Source of the DNA: Nocardiopsis flavescens
GTDB taxonomy: Bacteria > Actinomycetota > Actinomycetes > Streptosporangiales > Streptosporangiaceae
Reading direction: 5' to 3'
Assembly: GCF_900141985.1 (NCBI RefSeq)
Contig: NZ_FQZK01000034.1
Location: forward strand, 1 to 46,331
Length of the DNA: 46,331 nt
Part shown: piece after piece, positions 31,081-39,928 of the stretch
How positions within the stretch are numbered: position 1 is the stretch's first letter
Layout: the number at the start of each line of letters is the position of its first letter
Made by a program: the position numbers and the translations under genes
The notes under the pieces: generated by a model
Told to the model about the DNA's origin: nothing
The model's database searches: none
The model's input: the letters and a program-made list of their open reading frames with translations, nothing else

Positions 31081-33579
31081 ATGGCAAGACCGGGGGGCCG
31101 ACGCCGCGGCATCCGGGCGCAGCTCAACAAGATCGTGCTGATCCCGAGCATCACCTTCCTCGCCCTGTTCGTCCTGCTGAGCATGGCGACCCTGGTGCAG
31201 GCCGTCTCGCTGCGCACCTCCGTGGCCGAGGGCCGTGCCGGCATCCACCTGGTCACCGCGCTCACCCGCCTCCAGGAGGAGCGCCGCCTGGCCGCCGAGT
31301 ACCTGGCCGGGCCCGGGGCCGGGAGCCGCCGGGACCTGGCCGACCACGCGCGCCTCACCGACGAGGCCGTCGACACCGTCCGCGGGCTCGACGGCACCCT
31401 CGGCGACCGGGACGACCCCGCCACCCCCGCCCTCACCGACGACCTCCTGGCGTCCTTCGACGCGGTCGCCTCCGCCCGCGCCGCCGTGCTCGCCGACCCC
31501 GCGGCCGCCGACGCCGACACCCTGGAGACCTACACCGCCGCGATCCACGACGGCATCCGCCTGTACTCCGGCACCGCGCGCTCCCTCGACGACGGCGGCG
31601 CCTCCTCCGAGGCCGCCGCCACCACCGACCTGCTCTGGGCACAGGAGTCCTTCAGCCACGCCGACGCCCTGGTCACCGCGGTCGCCGCCGGCGGGGAGTT
31701 CACCCGCCGGGACCAGACCCGGATCACCTCCCTGCTCGACGACGCCCGCCTGCGGCTCGACACCGTGCACCCGGGCGAGGACCCCGGGGGCGCCACCCCC
31801 GCGTCCGTCCTCCAGAGCACCGCGTGGCTGCGGATCCTGGAGATCGGCGACTCCATCGGCGCCCACGAGGCCCCCGCCTCCCTGGACCCGATCACCGCGG
31901 AGGTCGTCCGCGACGACTCCCCGCCCGCCGGACTCGACGACTGGCGGGCCGGGGCCGACCGGGTCGGCGCCGAACTCGGCGACCTCACCGGCGCCAGGGC
32001 GGGCGATGTGGTCACCGCCACCGAGGCCGCCAGTGCCTGGATGCTCAGCCTTTCCCTGGGCGGCGGCATCACCTCGCTGTTCGCCGGCACCGTCGCCTAC
32101 GGCGTGGCCGCCCGCTCCGCCGGACGCCTCACCCACCGGCTGGCCCGGCTGCGCGCCGAGGCCCTGGGCATCGCCCGCGTCGACCTGCCCCGCATCGTGC
32201 GCCGCCTGGAGGCGGGGGAGAGCGTCGACCCCGACGCCGAGATGAAGCAGCTCGACCACGGCGACGACGAGGTCGGCCAGGTCGCAGACGCCTTCAACAT
32301 CGCCCAGCGCACCGCCGTGGCCGCCGCCGTCAAGCAGGCGGAGCTGCGCTCGGGGGTCAACCGGGTGTTCCTGGGCATCGCCCACCGCAACCAGTCCCTG
32401 GTGCAGCGCCAGCTCCAGCTGCTGGACCGCATCGAGCGGGAGGAGGACGACCCGGACCTGCTGGAGAGCATTTTCCGGCTCGACCACCTGGCCACCCGGG
32501 GCCGCCGCCACGCCGAGAACCTCATCATCCTCGGCGGGGCCCGGCCCGGACGCCGCTGGCGCCGCCCGATCCCGCTCATCGACATCCTGCGCGGGGCCGT
32601 CTCCGAGACCGAGGAGTACGCCCGGGTCCACGTCACCGGCGTCCCCGAGTTGTCCCTGACCGGCGCCGCCGTCGCCGACGTCATCCACCTGCTGGCCGAG
32701 CTGGTGGAGAACGCCACCGCCTACTCGCCCCCGCACACCGAGGTCGCCATCTCCGCCGACTCCGTGCCCAAGGGCGTGGCCGTCGAGATCGAGGACCGCG
32801 GGCTGGGCATGACGGAGGACGCCCTGGCCCGGGCCAACACCACCCTGGGCGAGGCGCCGGAGTTCGACGTCATGGCGCCGGGCACCGACGCCCGCCTGGG
32901 CCTGTTCGTCGTCGCCCGGCTGGCCGTCAAACACGACATCCAGGTCGAGCTGCGGCCCTCGCCCTACGGCGGCACCCGCGCGGTCGTGCTCATCCCCGGC
33001 ACGCTGTTCAGCCCCGCCGGCACGGGCCCCGCGCCCGAGCGGCCCCGGGCCGCGGCCCGCCGGGTCCCGCGCACCCCGCTCCCGGGGGCGCCGGACGCCC
33101 CGGAACCCGGCGGGGCCGTCGGCGTCCTGGTCGCCGACGACGACACCGTCCGGCCGCGGCCCCTGCTGCGGCCGGTGCCCCCGCCCCAGGGGCGGGAGGC
33201 GGACCCCGCGGCCCCCGCCCCGCTGCTGCGCAGCGTCCCGGACCTGAGTCCCGCGCAGGAGGACCCGCGGTCCGGTGCGTTCCCGGGCCCCGACCCCGCA
33301 GACGACGCCGGGGGCGACGCCGAGCGCCCCGGCCTGCCCCGGCGCAGGCGGCAGGCCAACATCGCCCCCCAGCTCAGACGCTCGCCCGCTCCGGGAGAGG
33401 AGACGGCGGCCGAGCCGTCCTCCCGCAGCCCGGAGCAGGCCCGCCGCATGATGGACGCCTTCAGCGCCGGGACCCGCAGGGGACGCGCCGCGGATGTCGA
33501 CGAGGACGGGCACGGGCGGCAGTACGACACTCATCGGGTCGGTGGCACCACCGACGACCACACGGGAGAGAACGACTGA
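31081..33579 (+). CDS. cvnA: Conservon sensor histidine kinase (CvnA-type)
   Basis: 832 residues. A basic N-terminus and TM1 (about 18-41) precede an extracytoplasmic nitrate/nitrite-sensor-like helical domain (about 42-318), TM2 (about 321-343) and HAMP (to about 410). The kinase region contains FLGIAHRNQSLVQRQLQLLD and FRLDHLATRGRRHAENLIIL, and the ATPase N-box LAELVENATAYSPP (about 538), EDRGLGM and LGLFVVARL. The C-terminal 190 residues are Pro/Arg-rich and disordered. No classical HELRTP box; the phosphoacceptor is uncertain. It heads a four-gene conservon whose products are proposed to form a membrane complex resembling G-protein-coupled sensing. ATG at 31081 follows GGAGGAG. Confidence 0.9.
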   Translation: MARPGGRRRGIRAQLNKIVLIPSITFLALFVLLSMATLVQAVSLRTSVAEGRAGIHLVTALTRLQEERRLAAEYLAGPGAGSRRDLADHARLTDEAVDTVRGLDGTLGDRDDPATPALTDDLLASFDAVASARAAVLADPAAADADTLETYTAAIHDGIRLYSGTARSLDDGGASSEAAATTDLLWAQESFSHADALVTAVAAGGEFTRRDQTRITSLLDDARLRLDTVHPGEDPGGATPASVLQSTAWLRILEIGDSIGAHEAPASLDPITAEVVRDDSPPAGLDDWRAGADRVGAELGDLTGARAGDVVTATEAASAWMLSLSLGGGITSLFAGTVAYGVAARSAGRLTHRLARLRAEALGIARVDLPRIVRRLEAGESVDPDAEMKQLDHGDDEVGQVADAFNIAQRTAVAAAVKQAELRSGVNRVFLGIAHRNQSLVQRQLQLLDRIEREEDDPDLLESIFRLDHLATRGRRHAENLIILGGARPGRRWRRPIPLIDILRGAVSETEEYARVHVTGVPELSLTGAAVADVIHLLAELVENATAYSPPHTEVAISADSVPKGVAVEIEDRGLGMTEDALARANTTLGEAPEFDVMAPGTDARLGLFVVARLAVKHDIQVELRPSPYGGTRAVVLIPGTLFSPAGTGPAPERPRAAARRVPRTPLPGAPDAPEPGGAVGVLVADDDTVRPRPLLRPVPPPQGREADPAAPAPLLRSVPDLSPAQEDPRSGAFPGPDPADDAGGDAERPGLPRRRRQANIAPQLRRSPAPGEETAAEPSSRSPEQARRMMDAFSAGTRRGRAADVDEDGHGRQYDTHRVGGTTDDHTGEND

Positions 33580-33580
33580 G

Positions 33581-34015
33581 ATGGTGGGCAAGAGCAACGC
33601 CGCGGACAACCTCGACTGGCTCCTGGACGACCTGGCCGACCGGGTGGTCGGGGCCGTGCACGCGATCGTGCTGTCGGCCGACGGACTCCTGCTGGGGCGG
33701 TCCCGGGACCTGCCTTCCGAGGACGCCGAGCACCTGTCGGCCCTGGCCTCCGCCTTCCAGAGCCTGGCCCGGGGCACCGGGCGGCACTTCGGCGGGGGCG
33801 ACGTCCGCCAGACCGTGGTGGAGATGGAGCGCTCCTACCTGTTCGTCACCGCCGCCGGGGCCGGGGCCTGCCTGGCCGTGCTGGCCACCGAGGACGCCGA
33901 CGTGGGCCTGGTCGCCTACGAGATGAACCTGCGGGTCAAGCGGGTGGGCCGGTTCCTCACCGCCGCGCCGCGCCGCCCCGGCGAGCTCACCGCCACCGGG
34001 GGTACCGGCTCATGA
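33581..34015 (+). CDS. cvnB: Roadblock/LC7 protein (CvnB-type)
   Basis: 144 residues of the roadblock/MglB fold: DWLLDDLADRVVGAVHAIVLSADG, LGRSRDL, then the second half with TVVEMERSYLFVTAAGAGACLAVL. Such proteins bind small GTPases, as MglB does for MglA. It starts one base after the kinase stop, and its own stop overlaps the DUF742 gene (ATGA). Its partner is presumably the GTPase two genes downstream. Confidence 0.93.
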   Translation: MVGKSNAADNLDWLLDDLADRVVGAVHAIVLSADGLLLGRSRDLPSEDAEHLSALASAFQSLARGTGRHFGGGDVRQTVVEMERSYLFVTAAGAGACLAVLATEDADVGLVAYEMNLRVKRVGRFLTAAPRRPGELTATGGTGS

Positions 34016-34470
34016 CGACCCAGGAGGAACGACGGGAGCCCCCCTCCCGCCGCCCCGCCATGCCCTGGCACCCCGGGCGCGGGCACCCCAGCTCGGAGGG
34101 CCCCGCCGCCGGGCTCGCCGCCGGCACCCCCGAGGGTTCCCTGGTCCGTCCCTACACGCTGACCCGGGGCCGGGTCCGCCCCAGCGCCACGGGTCCCCGG
34201 CTGGACCTCATCACCATCGTGGTGGCCGCCCGGGACCGGGGCGAACGGCGGCTGGATCCGGAGTGCCGGGCCATCCTGGAACTGTGCCGGCGGCCCATCT
34301 CGGTGGCGGAGGTCTCCGCCCGGCTCGACATCCCCCTCACCGTGGTCAGGGTGCTCCTGGGCGATCTGCTCGCCGCCGGGGACATCCGCACCCGGGCTGC
34401 GACGCCCGCCGCCCGGCTTCCCGAGAAGAAAGTGCTGCAGGCGGTACTCGATGGCATCCGCAGACTCTGA
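34012..34470 (+). CDS. cvnC: DUF742 protein (CvnC-type)
   Basis: 152 residues. A disordered N-terminus is followed by VRPYTLTRGRVRP and a winged-helix-like domain (AILELCRRPISVAEVSARLD, VVRVLLGDLLAAGDI) ending in a helix KVLQAVLDGIRRL. DUF742 proteins are the third component of conservons; whether they bind DNA is not settled. It overlaps cvnB by ATGA and cvnD by 20 bases. Confidence 0.92.
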   Translation: MTTQEERREPPSRRPAMPWHPGRGHPSSEGPAAGLAAGTPEGSLVRPYTLTRGRVRPSATGPRLDLITIVVAARDRGERRLDPECRAILELCRRPISVAEVSARLDIPLTVVRVLLGDLLAAGDIRTRAATPAARLPEKKVLQAVLDGIRRL

Positions 34471-35053
34471 GCCCGCGCCGGGGGACACCGAGGCGATCCC
34501 CCAGGCGGTCAAGATCATCATCGCCGGCGGCTTCGGCGCCGGAAAGACCACCATGGTGGCCTCCGTCAGCGAGATCACCCCGTTGAGCACCGAGGAGGTG
34601 ATGACCGAGGCCAGCTACGGGATCGACGACCTCGGGGGAGTGGAGGAGAAGACCACCACCACCGTCGCCCTGGACTTCGGCCGTATCACCGTCAACTCCG
34701 ACGTCGTCCTCTACCTGTTCGGCACCCCCGGCCAGGACCGCTTCTGGTTCATGTGGGACGAGCTCGCCGAGGGGGCGCTGGGCGCGGTGGTCCTGGCGGA
34801 CACACGCCGCCTGGAGACCTGCTTCCACGCGGTGGACTTCTTCGAGCGCCGGGAGGTGCCCTTCGTCGTCGCGGTCAACCGCTTCGACGGTGCCGACGGC
34901 TACGACGCCGAGGAGGTGCGCCGGGCCCTGGACGTGGACGCGGCGGTGCCGGTCATCCTCGCCGACGCACGCGATCGCGCCTCCTGCCGGGACGTGCTGG
35001 TCGCCCTGGTCACCCACGTGATCCGCGGTCGCAGTCCGGCCCTGAGCGGGTGA
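34451..35053 (+). CDS. cvnD: Ras-like GTP/ATP-binding protein (CvnD-type)
   Basis: 200 residues. P-loop GGFGAGKTTMVASV, switch-region T-E-x-x-M and SYGIDDLGGVEEKTTTTVAL, G3 motif LFGTPGQDRFWFMWDE, and the base-specificity motif NRFD where classical GTPases have NKxD. MglA-like; expected to cycle with the roadblock protein as regulator. ATG 34451 lies inside the end of cvnC in another frame, ensuring coupling. A hairpin follows the stop by 4 bp. Confidence 0.92.
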   Translation: MASADSEPAPGDTEAIPQAVKIIIAGGFGAGKTTMVASVSEITPLSTEEVMTEASYGIDDLGGVEEKTTTTVALDFGRITVNSDVVLYLFGTPGQDRFWFMWDELAEGALGAVVLADTRRLETCFHAVDFFERREVPFVVAVNRFDGADGYDAEEVRRALDVDAAVPVILADARDRASCRDVLVALVTHVIRGRSPALSG

Positions 35054-35057
35054 ACCC

Positions 35058-35081
35058 GCCGGGGTGGTACCCCGCCCCGGC
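35058..35081 (+). terminator. Terminator after cvnD
   Basis: Two alternative stems, CGGGGT-GGT-ACCCCG (35060-35074) or GCCGGGG/CCCCGGC (35058-35064 and 35075-35081), lie directly after the stop. Confidence 0.5.
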
Positions 35082-35141
35082 AGGGGAGGGGCGATCCGGT
35101 GTACGTTCGGGAGACACGCCCGTGGATATGCCCTGTAACGC

Positions 35142-35147
35142 TACAAT
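35142..35147 (+). promoter_or_regulatory. Candidate -10 of the CbiX-like gene
   Basis: TACAAT, five of six bases of the TATAAT consensus, lies 62 bp before the start codon. It overlaps an inverted repeat TGTA-ACGC-TACA (35134-35145). No good -35 is visible. Confidence 0.4.
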
Positions 35148-35208
35148 GGCGCGTCAGTGACAACGCTCCGACCGGGCACCCCGTCCGCCTCTCATCCTGA
35201 ATCCTGGT

Positions 35209-36123
35209 ATGCGAAACTCTGATCGACTCCCCCCACGCGAACTGCCCAAGCGGAGGTCCGGCCGCCACCGGAACCCGCTGTCCTTCGACGACTGGTTCGG
35301 GACCCCGAACCTGATCATGGCGGTCCCGGGTACCGCCGAGCAGGCCAGGGGCGTCGACGGCGGGTCCATCGGTGCCCGGATGGCCGACCTGGTGCGCGCC
35401 TACCGGCCCGAGGTGACCATCCGCCACGGCCACCTCGACGGCGACGAGCAGACCCTCGCCGAGGCGCTGGCCGGCATGCAGGGCGACGGTGAGCGGCCGC
35501 TGACCGGCGTGGTCGTCCCGCTGGTGACCGCCCCGCACACCGGGGTCTCGGCCGCCATCGGCGCCGCCGTGCGCGCCTCCGGCGCCGACGTCCGCGTCAG
35601 CGAGGGCCTGGGGCCGCACCCGATGCTCGCCGAGGTGCTGCACCTGCGCCTGGCCGAGAGCGGCTACGTGCGCGCCGACCGCATGCGCCTGATCAGCGTC
35701 GTGGCCCGCGACACCGGTATGGCCGACGGCGTGGTGGTGGGCGCGGTCGGCGGCGAGTCCGCCGTGGCCGCGGCCGGGGTGACCGCGGTCCTGCTCGCCG
35801 CCCGCCTGGGGCTGACGGTGCTTCCCGCCGACCTGGAGAACGAGGCGGCCCTGGAGCTGGCCATCTCCCAGCTGCGCCAGGGGGGCTGCCGGCGCCCGGT
35901 CATCGCGCCCAGCGCCCTGGGGCCGGAGCTGCACGCGGACCTGGCGGCCACGGCGGAGCGCTACGGCGCCCGCCTGGGCGCCCCGCTGGGGGCGGACGGC
36001 CTGCTCGGCAAGATCGCCGCGCTGCGCTACGCCGAGATCCTCAACTCGCTGGGGGTCGAGCAGCCGCCGACCGCCGACCAGCTGCCCGACCCGGTCGGTT
36101 CGCGCCACCGCCCGGAGGCCTGA
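35209..36123 (+). CDS. CbiX/sirohydrochlorin-chelatase-like protein, active site altered
   Basis: 304 residues. A basic leader (1-33) precedes a two-lobed chelatase-like fold: LIMAVPGTAEQARGVDGGSI where CbiX/SirB have AHGTRDP, VVVPLVTAPHTGVSAAIGAA where they have a second His, and VSEGLGPHPMLAEVLHLRL resembling the ligand-lobe end. The first catalytic His is P40 here, so a normal metal-chelatase reaction looks unlikely. A second lobe follows (VVVGAVGGESAVAAAGV onward). No good Shine-Dalgarno sequence precedes ATG 35209; ATG 35319 (inside the first strand) is too far in. It stands alone between two conservon-type units. Confidence 0.65.
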   Translation: MRNSDRLPPRELPKRRSGRHRNPLSFDDWFGTPNLIMAVPGTAEQARGVDGGSIGARMADLVRAYRPEVTIRHGHLDGDEQTLAEALAGMQGDGERPLTGVVVPLVTAPHTGVSAAIGAAVRASGADVRVSEGLGPHPMLAEVLHLRLAESGYVRADRMRLISVVARDTGMADGVVVGAVGGESAVAAAGVTAVLLAARLGLTVLPADLENEAALELAISQLRQGGCRRPVIAPSALGPELHADLAATAERYGARLGAPLGADGLLGKIAALRYAEILNSLGVEQPPTADQLPDPVGSRHRPEA

Positions 36124-36157
36124 CCGCGGCGACACGCCGTGGCGCGGGGAGTGTTCG

Positions 36158-36187
36158 AGGGGCCGTCCGCTTCGGCGGGCGGCCCCT
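36158..36187 (+). terminator. Terminator after the CbiX-like gene
   Basis: AGGGGCCGTCCGC-TTCG-GCGGGCGGCCCCT: a 13-bp stem with one G-U and a stable TTCG tetraloop, followed by TCG. Confidence 0.8.
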
Positions 36188-36282
36188 TCGTCGTGCACGG
36201 GCGCCCCGACCTGGTTCTCAGGGGGTGATCCGGAGGTCCCGGGGGCTCCTCCGCATCTCCGAAGGCAACTCGTAGTAATCGT

Positions 36283-36311
36283 TTGACAACGTTCCGCCAT
36301 GATTTTTCGAT
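36283..36311 (+). promoter_or_regulatory. Candidate promoter of the second kinase unit
   Basis: A perfect TTGACA (36283-36288) with TTCGAT (36306-36311) at 17 bp. The -10 is weak; TAGCCT (36311-36316) is a better hexamer but 22 bp away. The region is AT-rich compared with its surroundings. Confidence 0.45.
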
Positions 36312-36376
36312 AGCCTCGGCACGACCGAAAGCCGCCGCGGCCATCGCGCCCGGCACCCGCACAGGCTGGAGGGGCC

Positions 36377-39300
36377 ATGCGCAGAACCCGCGTCAAAGCG
36401 TCCACGATCCGTGGTCAGCTCACCCGCATCGTGCTCGTGCCGAGCCTGTGCTTCCTGGCTCTGTGGCTCGTCGTCGCCGCGGTCGGCACCGTCCAGGCCG
36501 TCCGCCTCATGGGCTCCGTCGCCCAGGCCCGCGAGGGGACCGAGGCCTTCTCCGCCGCCGTCCTCGAACTCCGCTCCGAACGCCGCCTCGGCCTGGTCCA
36601 ACTGGGCCGCCTCGAAGCCGGCGGCGACCTCGACACGCAGGCCCTGGCCGGCCAGCGCTCCGACACCGACACCGCCCTCGCCGACGCCGTCGGGCTCGCC
36701 GAGCAGCTGACGGCCACCCGTGACGACGAGGTCCGGCGCAGTGCCGAGGCGTTCATCGAGGCCGTCGCGGACCTGCCCGCCCTGCGCAACGCCCTGGACG
36801 AGGGCTCCGCCGTGCAGGAGCAGCTCCTCGTCGGCTACGGGGAGGTGCTCGACGACGCGACCGCCGTCACCACCGCCCTCGTGCACACCACCGACGGCGG
36901 TGAGAACCTCACCGACGCGGTCCTGACCAGCGAACTCCTCGGAGCGGCCACCGAGTACTCCACCGCCGACGCCCTCCTGGCCGGCGTCGCGGCCCGCGGG
37001 GCGATGGGGTACGAGGAGACCGCCCACTTCACCTACCTCACCGCCTCCTACCGCGACACCCTCGGCGGGACCGCCGACCTGCTGTCACCGGCCGTGCGCG
37101 CCCGCCACGAGGAGATGGTCTCCGACGGGGCCTGGGCACGGGCCGAGGACATCAGCCGCGGCGTCGTCACCCGGCCCCCGGCGCCCGCCGCCGGTGACCC
37201 CGGGCAGTCCCCGTCGCCGGAGTGGAACACCGCCGTCGACGTCGACGGCGACGACTGGGCCGCCTCCTCCGGGACCTCCGTCGCCCTGCTCGACGGGGTG
37301 GCCCGCGCCCAGGCCGACCGCACCGTCGACCTGGCCTGGAGCGCCGCGCTCACCCAGGTCTCCCTCGGAGTGGGCGCCTCCCTGGTCTGCCTGCTCGGCG
37401 GCGCCGCCGCCCTGTTCTCCGTCGGCCGCTCCTCCCGCCGACTCACCGACCGGCTCACCCTGCTGCGCGAGCGCGTCATGGAACGCGACGACGACCTGCC
37501 CGACATCGTCGACCGGGCCCAGCGCGGGGACCGGGTGGACGCCCAGGAGGAGCTGCCGCCGCTGAACGAGTTCGGCGACGACGAGATCGGCCAGGTCGCC
37601 GAGGCGTTCGACAGCGCCCAGCTCACCGCCGTGGAGGCCGCCGTGCGCCAGGCCGAGATCCGCCGCGGCGCGAACAAGGCGTTCCTGGGAATCGCCTTTC
37701 GCAACCAGAACCTCGTCCAGCGCCAGCTGCGGCTGCTCGACGAGATCGAGTACGACGAGCAGGACCCCGACGCCCTGGGACGGCTGTTCCGGCTCGACCA
37801 CCTGACCACCCGCGCGCGCCGCTACGCCGACAACCTGATCATCCTCGGCGGCGGCCAGTCCGCCCGCCGCTGGCGCCAGCCCCGCCCCCTCGTGGACGTG
37901 CTGCGCGCCGCCATCGCCGAGACCGAGGACTTCGAGCGGGTCCGGCTCACCTCGGCCCCCCGCCTGCTCATGCACGGCCAGGCCGTCGCCGACATCGTGC
38001 ACCTGCTGGCCGAGCTGATCGAGAACGCCACCCAGTTCTCCCCGGTGGGCACCCCGGTGGACGTGGGGTGCGGGCCCTGCCCGGAGGGACTGCTCGTGGA
38101 GGTCGAGGACCGCGGCCTGGGCATGTCCGAGCACGGCTACGAGCAGGCACGCCGCACCCTGGCGCGACCGCCCGAGTTCGACGTGATGGCGCTGCCCGAC
38201 GACCCGCGGCTGGGCCTGTTCGTGGTGGCCCGCCTCGCCGAGCGCCACGGCGTGCGGGTGTGGCTGGAGCCCTCGCCCTACGGGGGGACCCGCGCGATCA
38301 CGCTCATCCCCAGGGCCCTGCTGGAACCGGCCGAGGCACCGGCGGTGGTCGGGCCGCGCGGGGTGGTCCCCGCCGCGGCGCGGCCCCGGGAGGGCGCCGC
38401 CACCGAGGGGGACGTGCGCCCCGCGTTCGGGCTGCCCGAGTCCCGGGCCGGTGCCGCCGCGTCCGGCGCCCGCCCCGAGCGCGACCAGCAGCGCTGGGCC
38501 GAACCGGAGGACGGGCCCGGCCTGCGCCCCGTCGTGCCGGAGGAGGGCGTCCCCGTGGAGCCCGGAGCCCCCGCGTTCGACGGTCCGGTCTTCGACGGCG
38601 TCCTGTTCGACGGCAGCGGTGCCGGCCCCGCCACCGGACCGCAGCCCGCGTTCGAGGCGGGCCCGGTCGGCCCCCGCACCGAACCGGCCGCGGACCCCCG
38701 CCCCGCCCCCGCCCCCGGCGCCGACGCGGCCGGGCCCCGGCCCGGCCACGGGAGCGCCACAGGGCCCCAGCCCCGCCTGGGCGACCTCGTCCCGATGGAC
38801 CCGCGCGCCGGGACGGCTCCGGCCGACGGCTCCGGGACCGACCCCGCGGGCACCGGGGACACCGGCCCCCGTTCGGGCGCCTTCCCCGGCACCGGCCCCC
38901 ACGCCGTTCCCGGAGCCGGCCCCCGGGAGGCCGGGCCGCGCTCCGCACGGACCCGGAACACCGGTCCGCAGACGTTCCCCGGCCGCGGCCCCGACCCCCG
39001 GCGCCCGCTCGCGGACGCACCCGGCGACACCGGGCCCCGCCCCGCCGTCGAACCCGGGACCGGGCCCCGCCCGGGCGGCCGGCGCGCCGCCGGCGCGCCC
39101 ACGGGCGCGGGGCCCCGTCGGACGGCCGCGCCCCGCCCGGCGGCAGAGGAGACCCCGCACGCCCACCACCCGGTCGGCGACACGGGCGAGGTCGACCTCT
39201 TCGCCGACGCGCCGCCCGCCGACGGCCCGCCCGCAGCCGAGCGGCGGCGGCCACGGCACTCCGCGCCGGCCCCGGCCGACGGACCGCAGCCGGGCGAGGG

Positions 39301-39928
39301 TCCGCGAACCGCCGCGGCCGAGGGCCCCTGGGACGTGCGCTGGGGCAGGACCGGCCCGCAGGAGGCGCTGGGCGACGTGCTGCGCCCCGCCGACCCGCCC
39401 CGCACCGGCCCCCGCCGGGAGCCCGCCGGCGGCGGTCCGCAGCCGGTCCCGGGGGACCGGCCCCGCACGGACGGCGAGGGGCGCCCCGGCGACCCCACCG
39501 AGCCGCTGCCCCACCTCGCGGTGGAGCACCGCCGCTCCGGGCCCGGCGCCGCGTCCCGGCCGGGCGCCGCCCACGAGGGGGCCCGCCCGGCGCAGCGCCG
39601 CGACCTGCCCCCCGGCTTCACCGGCCCCCGGCCGGTCACCCCCGGCCAGGAACCCCCCTCCCGCGCCCCCGGTCCGTGGGCGGACCGCGCCCCGGCCGAG
39701 CCGCCGCCCGCCCCGGACGGTGCGCGCACGGACGGTGCGGTCGCCCCCGCGGCGGCCGGGCCCCCGCACGGCGCCCCGGGGGAGCGGGCCCGGGGCGCCG
39801 GGCCGACGGGGCCCGACGGCGCCCCGGACCAGGAGCGGACCCCCCTGCCCAAGCGCCCCGCGACCCGCGAGCAGGACGCCCCGCGGGTACCGGCTCCCAC
39901 ACCTCCGGGAGGACACAGTGAGCCATGA
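36377..39928 (+). CDS. Second CvnA-type sensor kinase with giant disordered tail
   Basis: 1183 residues. TM1 (about 16-40), a nitrate-sensor-like helical extracytoplasmic domain, TM2 (about 322-346), HAMP, then a kinase module with LAELIENATQFSPV (about 543), EDRGLGM and LGLFVVARLAERHG. Compared with the first kinase, GIAHRNQ is GIAFRNQ and RRHAENL is RRYADNL, so two candidate phospho-His positions are lost; the His in RLDHLTTR remains. From about residue 655 to the end (some 530 residues) the protein is Pro/Gly/Ala/Arg-rich with repeated TGP and GPR/GPQ motifs. It is followed only by a DUF742 gene. ATG at 36377 follows GGAGGGG. Confidence 0.87.
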   Translation: MRRTRVKASTIRGQLTRIVLVPSLCFLALWLVVAAVGTVQAVRLMGSVAQAREGTEAFSAAVLELRSERRLGLVQLGRLEAGGDLDTQALAGQRSDTDTALADAVGLAEQLTATRDDEVRRSAEAFIEAVADLPALRNALDEGSAVQEQLLVGYGEVLDDATAVTTALVHTTDGGENLTDAVLTSELLGAATEYSTADALLAGVAARGAMGYEETAHFTYLTASYRDTLGGTADLLSPAVRARHEEMVSDGAWARAEDISRGVVTRPPAPAAGDPGQSPSPEWNTAVDVDGDDWAASSGTSVALLDGVARAQADRTVDLAWSAALTQVSLGVGASLVCLLGGAAALFSVGRSSRRLTDRLTLLRERVMERDDDLPDIVDRAQRGDRVDAQEELPPLNEFGDDEIGQVAEAFDSAQLTAVEAAVRQAEIRRGANKAFLGIAFRNQNLVQRQLRLLDEIEYDEQDPDALGRLFRLDHLTTRARRYADNLIILGGGQSARRWRQPRPLVDVLRAAIAETEDFERVRLTSAPRLLMHGQAVADIVHLLAELIENATQFSPVGTPVDVGCGPCPEGLLVEVEDRGLGMSEHGYEQARRTLARPPEFDVMALPDDPRLGLFVVARLAERHGVRVWLEPSPYGGTRAITLIPRALLEPAEAPAVVGPRGVVPAAARPREGAATEGDVRPAFGLPESRAGAAASGARPERDQQRWAEPEDGPGLRPVVPEEGVPVEPGAPAFDGPVFDGVLFDGSGAGPATGPQPAFEAGPVGPRTEPAADPRPAPAPGADAAGPRPGHGSATGPQPRLGDLVPMDPRAGTAPADGSGTDPAGTGDTGPRSGAFPGTGPHAVPGAGPREAGPRSARTRNTGPQTFPGRGPDPRRPLADAPGDTGPRPAVEPGTGPRPGGRRAAGAPTGAGPRRTAAPRPAAEETPHAHHPVGDTGEVDLFADAPPADGPPAAERRRPRHSAPAPADGPQPGEGPRTAAAEGPWDVRWGRTGPQEALGDVLRPADPPRTGPRREPAGGGPQPVPGDRPRTDGEGRPGDPTEPLPHLAVEHRRSGPGAASRPGAAHEGARPAQRRDLPPGFTGPRPVTPGQEPPSRAPGPWADRAPAEPPPAPDGARTDGAVAPAAAGPPHGAPGERARGAGPTGPDGAPDQERTPLPKRPATREQDAPRVPAPTPPGGHSEP

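Noticed and set aside
29293..33777. Very long open frame antisense to argH and cvnA (about 1490 codons), and similar ones antisense to alaS, pheT and the second kinase
   Set aside because: These are by-products of extreme GC content. Their translations are low-complexity and show no domain, while the opposite strand encodes well-known proteins.
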